Positions 18,870 to 27,463 of a DNA stretch of 64,000 nt are shown here, one piece after another; positions within the stretch are counted from its first letter, which is position 1, and every line of letters begins with the position of its first letter. The translations under genes and the position numbers were made by a program. The notes under the pieces were generated by a model. It ran no database searches. It had not been told where the DNA came from and was given only the letters and a program-made list of their open reading frames with translations. Source of the DNA: Arcobacter sp. CECT 8986 (GTDB lineage Bacteria; Campylobacterota; Campylobacteria; Campylobacterales; Arcobacteraceae); contig NZ_PDKG01000010.1 in NCBI RefSeq assembly GCF_004116725.1, positions 18,803 through 82,802 of the forward strand, given 5' to 3'.

Positions 18870-19585
18870 AACTTCCAAATATATCAACTTTGAATATAAA
18901 TATAAAAAATGAAGATTTGCACAATATGCAAATTCTTCATTTAAGTGATTTGCATATAAATACAAAAACTTCAAATAAAGATATTGAACTTCTAGTAAAT
19001 AACTGCAATAATACAAAATATGATATTTTGGTAATTACAGGTGATATAATTGATTGCAAGGTAAAAAAAATAGAAGAAAAGTTAAAAATATTAAATAAAT
19101 TAAAAAAAGTTTATTATATTAGTGGCAATCATGACTTATTTTATGGAATAAAAGATTTAGAAAAGATATTAGATAATTTTAATTTTATAGATAATAAAAC
19201 TCTATTTATAAAATACAATAATAAGAATATTGCATTAGCAGGACTTAGTGATAGATTTTCTAAATTTTTTAAAATAAAAAGAGAAGAGATAAAAGTTTTT
19301 AAATTTTTAAATGAAAATAAAAACTCAATTTTATTAGCTCATCAACCAAAAGATTACAACTTTGCAGTAAATACAAACACAAATCTTTTCTTATGTGGTC
19401 ATACACATGGAGGCCAGATATTTCCTTTTCACTACCTTGTAAGATTAGTACAACCTTTTTTAGCAGGACTTTTTTATAGAAAAAATAGTGCAATTTATGT
19501 AAATAAAGGCTTAGGAACTTGGGGTATTGATTTTAGATTTAAAGCAAATAGTGAGATAACTTTACTCAAATTATTATACAAATAA
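18866..19585 (+). CDS. Soluble calcineurin-like metallophosphoesterase
   Basis: A 239-residue paralogue of the membrane-anchored enzyme at 9325, lacking its three membrane helices. All metal-binding motifs are present: LSDLHI (about 27), TGDIID (about 55), SGNHDLF (about 87), AHQPKD and GHTHGGQIFP (about 176-185). The C-terminal block after GHTHGGQ (VRLVQPFLAGL, YVNKGLGTWG) matches the paralogue closely, so both likely act on related substrates. UDP-diacylglucosamine-type lipids are the family precedent. It is the last gene of the seven-gene operon and lies 64 nt before the response regulator. Confidence 0.85.
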   Translation: MKLPNISTLNINIKNEDLHNMQILHLSDLHINTKTSNKDIELLVNNCNNTKYDILVITGDIIDCKVKKIEEKLKILNKLKKVYYISGNHDLFYGIKDLEKILDNFNFIDNKTLFIKYNNKNIALAGLSDRFSKFFKIKREEIKVFKFLNENKNSILLAHQPKDYNFAVNTNTNLFLCGHTHGGQIFPFHYLVRLVQPFLAGLFYRKNSAIYVNKGLGTWGIDFRFKANSEITLLKLLYK

Positions 19586-19588
19586 CTA

Positions 19589-19620
19589 TTCATTTAATAT
19601 TCATATTTTTTTTGTATTAT
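19589..19620 (+). promoter_or_regulatory. TTCAT-N6-TTCAT repeat and -10 of the response regulator gene
   Basis: TTCAT at 19589-19593 and 19600-19604, 11 bp apart. After 10 nt comes TATTAT (19615-19620); a TATAAT begins 3 nt later. It lies directly upstream of the OmpR-type regulator, so autoregulation is the simplest reading. Confidence 0.6.
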
Positions 19621-19649
19621 AATAAATAATTAAAAATATTGAGGCCAAT

Positions 19650-20318
19650 ATGAAAATTTTAGTAATAGAAGATGATGAAAAGATTGTAAACTTCCTAAAA
19701 AAGGGTTTGGAAGAAGAAGCATATGTGGTTGATTATTCATTTAATGGTGATGAAGGTATATACTTAGCAACTGTAAATGAGTATGACTTAATACTTCTTG
19801 ATATAATGATACCTGTAAAAGATGGTATTGAAGTATGTAAAACTCTTAGAAACTCAAATATAAATACTCCTATTATTATGTTAACTGCAAAAGATTCAAT
19901 TGAGGATAAAATAAAAGGTTTAGATATTGGAGCTAATGATTATTTAGCAAAACCTTTCTCATTTAGTGAACTATTAGCTAGAATTAGAGTTCAATTAAGA
20001 ACAAGCTACTCAAATCAAACTATACTTAAAATTGATGATTTAGAACTAAATATTCTAACAAAATCTGCAAAAAGAGGCGAAGATAATATAAACTTAACAG
20101 CAAAAGAGTTTGCTCTTTTAGAATACTTGATAAAAAATAAAGATAAAGTATTATCTGAAAGTGTTATTAGTTCAGCTTTAAGTAATATGGATGATACAAA
20201 TATTAGTAATATAGTAAATGTTTATATCTATAGATTAAGAAATAAAATAGATAAACCATATGAAAAAAAATTAATTAAAACTATGAGAGGATTGGGATTT
20301 AAAATAAGTGATGAATAA
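19650..20318 (+). CDS. OmpR/PhoB-family response regulator
   Basis: A 222-residue two-component regulator. The receiver domain has the acidic pocket EDD (7-9), phosphoacceptor Asp51, the conserved threonine in MLTAKD, and Lys101 in LAKPF. The C-terminal winged helix (about 128-220) contains INLTAKEFALLEYL and the recognition segment VNVYIYRLRNKID. A partner histidine kinase overlaps its stop codon. The next genes are eptA and dgkA, as in PmrAB-type envelope systems. The direct repeats it probably binds occur before its own gene, eptA, the operon at 13695 and two further genes. Confidence 0.92.
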   Translation: MKILVIEDDEKIVNFLKKGLEEEAYVVDYSFNGDEGIYLATVNEYDLILLDIMIPVKDGIEVCKTLRNSNINTPIIMLTAKDSIEDKIKGLDIGANDYLAKPFSFSELLARIRVQLRTSYSNQTILKIDDLELNILTKSAKRGEDNINLTAKEFALLEYLIKNKDKVLSESVISSALSNMDDTNISNIVNVYIYRLRNKIDKPYEKKLIKTMRGLGFKISDE

Positions 20319-21681
20319 TTTATCTATCAAAAAAAAGCTATTAATTTATAATATTTTAATTCAGACAATAATACTTTTATTATTCTCTTTTTCATTATAT
20401 AAAACACTTGAATCTTCTTCAAAAGATAAACTTGAGTCAACTTTAAAAGTTATTGTTCTTGATGTTGTTGATGATATTGTAGAACATAAAGATAGACTTG
20501 CAAAAAGAGTATTTAATGAAGAAAAAGAGTATAAGTTTAAACCCTTATACATTAGACTTTTAAAAGTTGATGATACATATGAAGTAGTTAATTCTACTAC
20601 TTTTCCAGACGACATAACAGAAGATATAAAACAGTTAAATAGTATACATAAAAATAGTATTTCATTTAATTATCAAAAAGATTACATAATTAGTCAAATG
20701 AAACTATTTTTAAATAATCAAAATTATGTGGTTGAAGTTGCTACAAATTTTGATGCAATAAACTCTACTTTAGATAATATTTTATATATACTATTTTTTA
20801 TCGTTCCAATAATTTTAATCATTTCAATTATTGCGGGTTATTTTCTAATTCATAAATCTTTTGCTCCAGTTGAAAATATGCTAGGCAATTTAAAAAATAT
20901 AAATGCTAGTGATTTATCAAAAAGATTAAAAGCAAATAATATGAATGATGAAATTGATTTATTAGCAAATGAGATAAATAATTTACTACAAAGACTACAA
21001 CTATCTTTTGAAAAAATATCTCAATTTAGTAGTGATGCTTCCCATGAATTAAAAACCCCACTTACAATTATTCGTGGAGAAATTGAAATAGCATTAAGAA
21101 AAGATAGATCAATTCAAGAGTACAAAGATAGCTTTGAAAACTGCTTAGATGAGATATTAGTTATCCAACAAACAATTGATGATTTACTATTTTTAGCAAA
21201 AGAAGAGTATGAAGTTTTAGAAAAAACTAAAGAGGATGTTTATCTAGATGAAGTTACAAATGAAGCTTATAAAGAGATGCTATCTTTTGCAAAATTGAGA
21301 CAAATAAAACTTCAATGTAAAATAGATGAAGCAATTCAAATAAAAGGTCACCACAAACTACTTAAAATTGCCATAAAAAACATCATTAAAAATGCTATTA
21401 CATTTAGCTTTAAAAATGAAGAAGTTTGTATCAAAAATTATAGTGATGATAAGTACTTTATTATTAGTGTTAAAGATAAAGGAATTGGTATTTCAAAAAA
21501 AGACCAAGATAAGATATTTGAAAAGTTCTTTAGAACAGACAAAAGCCGAAATAAAGAGTCTGGTGGAACAGGTTTAGGAATGTCAATTGTGAAAAAAATA
21601 GTTAAAATTCATAATGGAGAAATTGAGTTAAAAAGCCAAGAAAACAAAGGAACTTGTGTATACTTTAAATTCTTAAAATGA
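20311..21681 (+). CDS. HAMP-domain sensor histidine kinase
   Basis: Membrane histidine kinase of about 456 residues, partner of the regulator just upstream. It has helix 1 at about 10-30, a periplasmic domain of about 125 residues, helix 2 at about 155-178 and a HAMP segment. The H-box is SSDASHELKTPLT (about 240-252), followed by the N-box (KNIIKNAITFS), G1 (DKGIGIS) and G2 (GGTGLGMSIV). The start may be GTG at 20308 or ATG at 20311; both overlap the regulator's end. The periplasmic domain shows no cluster of acidic residues of the PmrB kind, so the signal is unknown. Confidence 0.9.
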   Translation: MNNLSIKKKLLIYNILIQTIILLLFSFSLYKTLESSSKDKLESTLKVIVLDVVDDIVEHKDRLAKRVFNEEKEYKFKPLYIRLLKVDDTYEVVNSTTFPDDITEDIKQLNSIHKNSISFNYQKDYIISQMKLFLNNQNYVVEVATNFDAINSTLDNILYILFFIVPIILIISIIAGYFLIHKSFAPVENMLGNLKNINASDLSKRLKANNMNDEIDLLANEINNLLQRLQLSFEKISQFSSDASHELKTPLTIIRGEIEIALRKDRSIQEYKDSFENCLDEILVIQQTIDDLLFLAKEEYEVLEKTKEDVYLDEVTNEAYKEMLSFAKLRQIKLQCKIDEAIQIKGHHKLLKIAIKNIIKNAITFSFKNEEVCIKNYSDDKYFIISVKDKGIGISKKDQDKIFEKFFRTDKSRNKESGGTGLGMSIVKKIVKIHNGEIELKSQENKGTCVYFKFLK

Positions 21682-21694
21682 ATATGAATTTTTG

Positions 21695-21737
21695 TTCATA
21701 AATTGTTAAACATTTATTAATGGTTACCTTATATAAT
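21695..21737 (+). promoter_or_regulatory. Regulator repeats and TATAAT promoter of eptA-dgkA
   Basis: TTCAT (21695), TTAAA (21706) and TTAAT (21717) are spaced by 11 bp. TATAAT (21732-21737) follows after 10 nt. An inverted ATGAA (21685) precedes them, as before the 13695 operon. Only the first pentamer is perfect, but the spacing to the -10 is the same as at the other sites. Confidence 0.55.
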
Positions 21738-21762
21738 TTCTTTATCAAAATAAAGGAATTAT

Positions 21763-23373
21763 ATGAAAAAAATCTCCCAATATAGACTTATTACTTATGT
21801 CTCTTTGCTTTTTGCAACTTTTTACAATTTTTCGTTTTTTAAAAACTTCTTTTTAGCTTATAGCTTTCATGGAATAAATATTGTTTATTTTTTTAGTGTT
21901 TTCTTTACACTTTTCTTATTTATCTCTTTTGTGTTATCACTATTAAGCTCTAGATATTATGTAAAACCATTTTTAATTATTTTATTAATTGTTTCATCAT
22001 TTACAGCTTATTTTATGGACACTTATAATATTGTTATTGATAGAGAAATGATTAGAAATGTTTTAGAAACAAACTTTAATGAAAGTCTTGATTTATTTAG
22101 TTTTCAATTAGTTTTATACGTAATATTTTTAGGAATACTTCCAAGTTTTTTTGTTTATAAAACAAATATTGATTATGGGACATTTAAAAAAGAGAGTTTT
22201 AGAAAAATTAAAACATTAATTTTACTTTTACTTATTATTATTGTTACTTTATTTAGTACAAGTAAATTTTATACATCATTTTTTAGAGAACACAAAACTT
22301 TAAAATATTATGCAAATCCAACTTACTGGATGTTTGCAATAGTAAATTATACTAAAAAAACATATTTTACAGGAAAACTTGTTGTTAAAAAAACAGGAGA
22401 TGATGCACTAATTGATGAGCCACCAACACAAAGAAAAGAGTTAATTATGATGGTTGTAGGAGAAGCTACAAGAGCAGATAGATTCTCTTTAAATGGTTAT
22501 GAAAGAGAGACAAATCCTTTATTGAAAAAAGAAGATGTATATAATTTTTCAAATATGTCATCATGTGGAACATCAACAGCATACTCTGTACCTTGTATGT
22601 TTTCAAAGTTTACAAGAAAGACTTATGACCATAAAAAAGGTATCACAAATGAAAACTTACTTGATGTTTTAAAACATACAAAAGATGTAAATATTTTATG
22701 GAGAGATAATAACTCTGATTCAAAAGGTGTTGCTCTAAGAGTTAAATATGAAGATTATAAATCTGATAAATTAAACACAATTTGTGAAAATGGCGAGTGT
22801 AGAGATGAAGGTATGCTAGTTGGATTAGATGATTTCATCAAAAATAGTGGGAATAATGATGTATTTATTATATTACACCAAATGGGAAATCATGGACCTG
22901 CTTATTATAAAAGATATCCAAAAAGATTTGAAAAATTCAAACCTGTTTGTAAAACTAACCAACTAGAAAAATGTACAAAAGAAGAGATTACAAATGCATA
23001 TGATAATGCAATTTTACATACAGATTATTTCTTATCACAAGTAATAAATTTTCTAAAACCTTACTCAAATAAATATGATACTGCAATGTTTTATATGAGT
23101 GACCATGGAGAAAGTTTAGGTGAAAATGGAATGTATTTACATGGAATGCCTTATTTTATGGCTCCAAAAGAGCAAACACATGTAGCATCACTTATGTGGT
23201 TTGGTGATGGTATGAAAAAACAACTTGATTTAAATAAATTAAATAGTATAAAAAATAATAATTTATCTCAAGATAATCTATTTCATACAATTCTTGGTTT
23301 ATTTGAAGTACAAACAGATGAATATGATAAAAAACTAGATATCTTATCAACAGTTAGAAAAGAGGAAAAATGA
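21763..23373 (+). CDS. eptA: Phosphoethanolamine transferase, EptA/EptC family
   Basis: Inner-membrane enzyme that transfers phosphoethanolamine from phosphatidylethanolamine to lipid A and, in Campylobacter, also to flagellar rod protein and glycans. It has 536 residues with five membrane helices in the first ~170, then a periplasmic sulfatase-like domain. That domain has GEATRAD (about 233-239), a CGTST motif (about 268-272) with the catalytic threonine, and zinc-ligand motifs HQMGNHGP and SDHGESLGE. The product reduces negative surface charge and gives polymyxin resistance in related bacteria. It is translationally coupled to dgkA (ATGA overlap). Confidence 0.92.
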   Translation: MKKISQYRLITYVSLLFATFYNFSFFKNFFLAYSFHGINIVYFFSVFFTLFLFISFVLSLLSSRYYVKPFLIILLIVSSFTAYFMDTYNIVIDREMIRNVLETNFNESLDLFSFQLVLYVIFLGILPSFFVYKTNIDYGTFKKESFRKIKTLILLLLIIIVTLFSTSKFYTSFFREHKTLKYYANPTYWMFAIVNYTKKTYFTGKLVVKKTGDDALIDEPPTQRKELIMMVVGEATRADRFSLNGYERETNPLLKKEDVYNFSNMSSCGTSTAYSVPCMFSKFTRKTYDHKKGITNENLLDVLKHTKDVNILWRDNNSDSKGVALRVKYEDYKSDKLNTICENGECRDEGMLVGLDDFIKNSGNNDVFIILHQMGNHGPAYYKRYPKRFEKFKPVCKTNQLEKCTKEEITNAYDNAILHTDYFLSQVINFLKPYSNKYDTAMFYMSDHGESLGENGMYLHGMPYFMAPKEQTHVASLMWFGDGMKKQLDLNKLNSIKNNNLSQDNLFHTILGLFEVQTDEYDKKLDILSTVRKEEK

Positions 23374-23723
23374 GAAATCAACCAAAATATAATTTTATAA
23401 AAAATACATCATATGCACTTGAGGGATTAAAAGATTTAATAAAAAGTGAAAGTTCATTTAAAATTGAACTTCTCTTTGCCATTATTCTTTTGCCAGTTAT
23501 ATATTTTGTTGATGAATCACTAACAAATAAACTTCTTTTATTTATCACTTTTAGTGGTGTTTTATTAGCAGAAATAATAAATAGTGCAATAGAAAGAACT
23601 GTTGATTTAGTGACTTTAGATTTTCATCATATGGCAAAAAGAGCTAAAGATGCAGGAAGTGCTATTGTTTTTTTAAGCATCTTTATTTGTACTATTACTT
23701 GGTTATCTATTCTTTTAGATTAG
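23370..23723 (+). CDS. dgkA: Diacylglycerol kinase
   Basis: A 117-residue trimeric membrane kinase that phosphorylates diacylglycerol to phosphatidate. It has three membrane helices, the catalytic EIINSAIERTVDLV motif (about 70-83) and a nearby AKDAGSAIVFLS helix, as in E. coli DgkA. Pairing with eptA makes sense because phosphoethanolamine transfer from phosphatidylethanolamine releases diacylglycerol that must be recycled. The start overlaps the eptA stop by 4 nt. Confidence 0.95.
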   Translation: MRNQPKYNFIKNTSYALEGLKDLIKSESSFKIELLFAIILLPVIYFVDESLTNKLLLFITFSGVLLAEIINSAIERTVDLVTLDFHHMAKRAKDAGSAIVFLSIFICTITWLSILLD

Positions 23724-23725
23724 GT

Positions 23726-24694
23726 TTATTTTCCAAATTTTACTAAAAGAATTAATCCAAAAATAGTTAAAAATATTCCAATAAAACTTAAAGTAGTTGG
23801 CATAGGAGCACTTAAAAATATAATTTCTGCTACCAAGGCAAAGAACACCTCTCCTGATTGAGTTGCGTCAACTACTACAAGTTTAGAAGAACTATTTGCA
23901 ATACTTCTTGCATATAAAAAAAGTGAAGTTGCTATAACTCCTGAAAGTAAAGAGACCATTGCTACACTAATTAACTGTCCATTTGAAGGCATTGGTGGAA
24001 GTGTAATAAAATATAAAATCACCCAAAATGGAAAAGAACCTAAAGTTATCAAAAATACCTTAACAAATGAGTTATTTAAAATATCATTTGAATAACCATT
24101 CTGTTTTCTTCTTATTTTTTCTTCCCACATAAGTTGATTACCCAAAGGATAAGAAAAAGCTGCAATTAGTACAGGAATAAAGCCTAAAAGTAAAAAATTT
24201 AAGTTTGTAAAACTAAAGTGTGCTAAATTAACAATTGTAACACCTATAAAAACTATAATAGTAAATACCCAAGTCATTTTTGATACTCTTTTTTTAAAAA
24301 AAACAAGAACAATAAGTGAAGCTATAATAGTTAATTGCCAAGTAGTTGCTACAATCCATCCAGGTGCAAAATCAGATGCATAACATAACATTGAATAAAA
24401 AAATCCAAAACCAAAAGTACCACAAATAGTATAAAACCAAAACTTTGATATATAATCTTTAATTACTATTTTAAAATAGTTAAATCCTTTAAAGAATATA
24501 AGTCCTATTGACAAAAAAATAATCGTATAAAAAAATCTTAAAGAAGCAGTCCAATACCAATGTCCACCCTCTAAAGATATTGCTCTATTTATAACAAAGG
24601 TTGCACTAAAGAATAGTGCTGATAAAAGACCTATTAACAGAAGATATGATGAGTTATTTTCATAATTTTTTAGTAATATTTTAATTTTGTTCAA
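23726..24694 (-). CDS. DMT-superfamily exporter (multidrug efflux transporter type)
   Basis: A 322-residue protein with about ten membrane helices arranged as two EamA-like repeats. Characteristic stretches are FVINRAISLEGGHWYWTASLRF near the N-terminus (given here as two motifs: FVINRA and GHWYWTASLR) and VVDATQSGEVFFALVAE near the C-terminus. The GHWYW motif fits the subgroup annotated as multidrug resistance efflux transporter. The substrate cannot be predicted. It is convergent with dgkA, with 2 nt between the stops. Confidence 0.75.
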   Translation of the reverse strand: MNKIKILLKNYENNSSYLLLIGLLSALFFSATFVINRAISLEGGHWYWTASLRFFYTIIFLSIGLIFFKGFNYFKIVIKDYISKFWFYTICGTFGFGFFYSMLCYASDFAPGWIVATTWQLTIIASLIVLVFFKKRVSKMTWVFTIIVFIGVTIVNLAHFSFTNLNFLLLGFIPVLIAAFSYPLGNQLMWEEKIRRKQNGYSNDILNNSFVKVFLITLGSFPFWVILYFITLPPMPSNGQLISVAMVSLLSGVIATSLFLYARSIANSSSKLVVVDATQSGEVFFALVAEIIFLSAPMPTTLSFIGIFLTIFGLILLVKFGK

Positions 24695-24849
24695 GTATTT
24701 TATCCTATATAAAAATTATACCTATTTAATGTATTTTTTTATATTTAATTAGTTTAATTTTTAAACAATTTTAAACTCATTAATCTAAAAAAGTAAAAAA
24801 AAATTTACCTTTTTAATACATTTTAATATTATTATTGATAATATTTCAG

Positions 24850-24929
24850 CAAGATTTGTGGTACAAATTGACATCTTGAATTTTTCTTTCAAGTTCTGTC
24901 ATAATTATTCTAAATATTGATTTTAGAAT
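24850..24929 (+). promoter_or_regulatory. Structured 5' leader of yedE with mutually exclusive stems
   Basis: Within the 262-nt intergenic region before yedE three hairpins follow each other: ATTTGT/ACAAAT (24854-24868), GACA..CTTGAA/TTCAAG..TGTC (24870-24900), and ATTCTAAA/TTTAGAAT (24907-24929). An alternative stem, CAAGAT (24850-24855) with ATCTTG (24873-24878), uses the same bases as the second hairpin. This resembles an attenuator or riboswitch layout. The part at 24695-24849 is very AT-rich and holds nothing I can name. Confidence 0.4.
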
Positions 24930-24956
24930 TTCTTATTTTAGCTCTTAGGAGTATTT

Positions 24957-26153
24957 ATGAATTTTTGGAAAAATTTCAAAAAAGATTTTTTAGTTAACTT
25001 TTGGTCACCTATTCCTGCAGTAATTGCACTTGGTGTTTTATCTGCTTATTATTTTGGGATAACAGGAACATACTGGGCTGTAACAGGTGAGTTTACTAGA
25101 TGGGGAGGTCATGTTTTACAGGCTTTTGGTGTAGATTTATCAACATGGGGATATTATCAAATAATGCATATGGATGGCAACTCATTTACAAGAGTTGATG
25201 GAGTTATGATTATTGGTATGTTTGCTGGTTGTATAGCTGCTGCATTTTGGGGAAATAATATTAAACTAAGAATGCCATCAAGTAAAATTAGAGTATTTCA
25301 AGCACTTATAGGTGGAATAATTGCAGGTTTTGGTGCTAGACTTGGTATGGGTTGTAACCTTGCTAGTTTCTTTACTGGAATTCCGCAATTTTCTGTTCAT
25401 GCATGGATTTTTACAATAGCAATGATTATTGGTGTATATTTTGGTGCAAAATTTACACTTTTACCTATGTTTAGATCAAAAATGAAAATGAAAAAAGTAT
25501 CTTGCGTAAAACCTTTAGAAAAAGATGAAACAAAAGTTAATAATGTATTTAAATTAGGAAGTATTGTTTTTATTGCAATTATTATTTGGGCATTATATTT
25601 AATATTTTTTCAAAATAGTACGAAACTTGGTATGGCAATGCTTTTTGGTAGTGCATTTGGGTTAATTATTGCAAAAGCTCAAATTTGTTTTACATCAGCT
25701 TTTAGAGATTTATTTATAACAGGAAGAAGCCAAATGGCTAAAGCAATTGTAATTGGTATGATTGTTGCAACAATTGGTGTATTTTCATATATTATGATGG
25801 GACAACCTCCTAAAATTATGTGGGCAGGTCCAAATACAATTATTGGTGGTTTACTATTTGGATTTGGTATTGTTCTTGCAGGTGGTTGCGAATGTGGTTG
25901 GATGTATAGAGCAGTTGAAGGTCAAGTCCATTTTTGGATAGTAGGTGTTGGAAATGTTATTGGTTCAACTCTTTTAGCTTTTGTATGGGATGATATTTCT
26001 GTAAGTTTAGCAACAAGCTGGCCAAAAATAAATTTACTAGAATCATTTGGAAATTATGGTGGTTTATTTTTTAATTATGGATTACTATTTTTACTATTTG
26101 TATTAATTTTAATTTTAGAAAAAAGATATTTAAATAAATCAAAAAATAGATAA
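24957..26153 (+). CDS. yedE: YedE/FdhT-type sulfur/selenium transport membrane protein
   Basis: A 398-residue membrane protein of the YeeE/YedE family with about ten helices. It closely resembles E. coli YedE as I recall it: ITGTYWAVTGEFTRWGG near residue 30, GFGARLGMGCNLASFF near 125, CFTSAFRDLFITGR near 245 and GGCECGWMYRAVEGQVHFW near 308. Conserved cysteines in GMGCNLA, AQICFTS and GGCECGW could pass sulfur or selenium atoms. The Campylobacter jejuni homologue FdhT supports selenium use for formate dehydrogenase. The TusA-like partner follows 10 nt downstream. The choice between selenium and thiosulfate is not settled by sequence. Confidence 0.85.
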   Translation: MNFWKNFKKDFLVNFWSPIPAVIALGVLSAYYFGITGTYWAVTGEFTRWGGHVLQAFGVDLSTWGYYQIMHMDGNSFTRVDGVMIIGMFAGCIAAAFWGNNIKLRMPSSKIRVFQALIGGIIAGFGARLGMGCNLASFFTGIPQFSVHAWIFTIAMIIGVYFGAKFTLLPMFRSKMKMKKVSCVKPLEKDETKVNNVFKLGSIVFIAIIIWALYLIFFQNSTKLGMAMLFGSAFGLIIAKAQICFTSAFRDLFITGRSQMAKAIVIGMIVATIGVFSYIMMGQPPKIMWAGPNTIIGGLLFGFGIVLAGGCECGWMYRAVEGQVHFWIVGVGNVIGSTLLAFVWDDISVSLATSWPKINLLESFGNYGGLFFNYGLLFLLFVLILILEKRYLNKSKNR

Positions 26154-26163
26154 AGGAAATAAG

Positions 26164-26403
26164 ATGAAAATTGAAGATATTATCCCAGATTTTAGACTTG
26201 ATATGCAAGGTGAACCTTGTCCTTATCCAGCATTTAATGCACTTGAAGCGATGAAAGATTTGCAAAAAGGACAAATTCTTGAAGTTATAAGTGATTGTCC
26301 ACAAAGTATTAATAATATTCCAGCAGATGCAAAAGCACATGGATATGAAGTACTAAATGTTGATAGCAGTGGTCCAACAATCAGATATATAATAAAAAAA
26401 TAA
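26164..26403 (+). CDS. yedF: YedF/FdhU TusA-family sulfurtransferase-like protein
   Basis: A 79-residue TusA-fold protein with the CPYP motif (Cys19) that carries persulfide, or possibly selenium, in this family. SDCPQSINNIPADAKAHGY is strongly YedF-like, with a second cysteine in SDCPQS. It should receive the chalcogen from YedE at the inner face of the membrane and pass it to a biosynthetic acceptor. The 10-nt gap and AAAGGA ribosome-binding site indicate an operon with yedE. Confidence 0.88.
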   Translation: MKIEDIIPDFRLDMQGEPCPYPAFNALEAMKDLQKGQILEVISDCPQSINNIPADAKAHGYEVLNVDSSGPTIRYIIKK

Positions 26404-26461
26404 TCTTTTACATTTATATTTTTGTATTGTATAATATTTCTCATTTTTTTAAGGATTATAT

Positions 26462-27382
26462 ATGAATTATCAAAAAATATTAGAAGATATACAAGAACAA
26501 ATACAACCAGAACTAATAAAAGGAAATGTAGCAGATTATATTCCAGCACTTAAAAATGTAAAAGAAGATGATTTTGCGATGAGTATAAGACTTTTAGATG
26601 GTCAAACTTTTAATGTGGGATGTTTTGATAAAAAATTTTCTATTCAAAGTATTTCAAAAGTCTTTACTTATTCAATGGCACTAAAAATTTATAGCAAAGA
26701 ACTTTATAGTAGAGTTTGGTATGAGCCATCTGGAAACCCATTTAACTCATTAGTTCAACTTGAATATGAAAAAGGAATACCTAGAAATCCATTTATAAAC
26801 GCAGGTGCAATTGTTACAACAGATAGTTTAGTAACTCACTTTAAAGATAAAAATATTGCTATTAAACAAATCAATGATTTTATAAACAAACTTAGTAAAG
26901 ATAATATCTTAATTAATGAAGATATTTATATGTCTGAACTTAAAACAGGACATAGAAATAGAGCCTTAGCAAATTTAATGAAAAGTTTTTCTAATATAAA
27001 AAACCCTATAAATAATACTTTAGAAACTTATTTTAAACACTGCTCTTTTATGATGAATACACAGCAATTAGCAACAACAATGCTATTTTTAGCAAATCAT
27101 GGAACAGACCCTTTAACAAAAGAGGAAATTATCACCTCATCAAAAGCTAAAAGGATAAACTCATTAATGCTTACATGTGGTCACTATGATGCATCTGGAG
27201 ATTTTGCTTTTCATGTTGGCTTACCTGGTAAAAGTGGAGTTGGAGGAGGAATTGTTGCAATAGTTCCTAAAAAAATGGCAATTTGTGTATACTCTCCAAG
27301 ACTAAACTCAAAAGGAAACTCTCTTGCTGGAACAAAAGCATTGGAGCTATTTACTACTATTACGGGATTATCTATTTTTTAA
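26462..27382 (+). CDS. glsA: Glutaminase
   Basis: Hydrolyses L-glutamine to glutamate and ammonia. It has 306 residues, the standard length for bacterial GlsA/YbaS enzymes of the serine beta-lactamase-like fold. The catalytic S-x-x-K motif is Ser63/Lys66 in IQSISKVF. PSGNPFNS (about 92-99), FINAGAIV, the conserved YMSE segment and the GKSGVGGGIVA loop are all present. It has its own TATAAT-like promoter (26430-26435). The gene is followed by the promoter of a b-type cytochrome on the same strand. Confidence 0.93.
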   Translation: MNYQKILEDIQEQIQPELIKGNVADYIPALKNVKEDDFAMSIRLLDGQTFNVGCFDKKFSIQSISKVFTYSMALKIYSKELYSRVWYEPSGNPFNSLVQLEYEKGIPRNPFINAGAIVTTDSLVTHFKDKNIAIKQINDFINKLSKDNILINEDIYMSELKTGHRNRALANLMKSFSNIKNPINNTLETYFKHCSFMMNTQQLATTMLFLANHGTDPLTKEEIITSSKAKRINSLMLTCGHYDASGDFAFHVGLPGKSGVGGGIVAIVPKKMAICVYSPRLNSKGNSLAGTKALELFTTITGLSIF

Positions 27383-27405
27383 AATGAAAAAATAGTAATT
27401 AAAAA

Positions 27406-27437
27406 TTCACCTATTATTCATATTTATTATCTATAAT
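27406..27437 (+). promoter_or_regulatory. Regulator repeat and TATAAT promoter of the cytochrome b gene
   Basis: TTCAC (27406-27410) and TTCAT (27417-27421) are 11 bp apart, followed after 10 nt by a consensus TATAAT (27432-27437). The layout equals that before eptA and the operon at 13695. No other -35 element is evident. Confidence 0.55.
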
Positions 27438-27463
27438 TTATTATATTAATAAAGGAATTTTAG

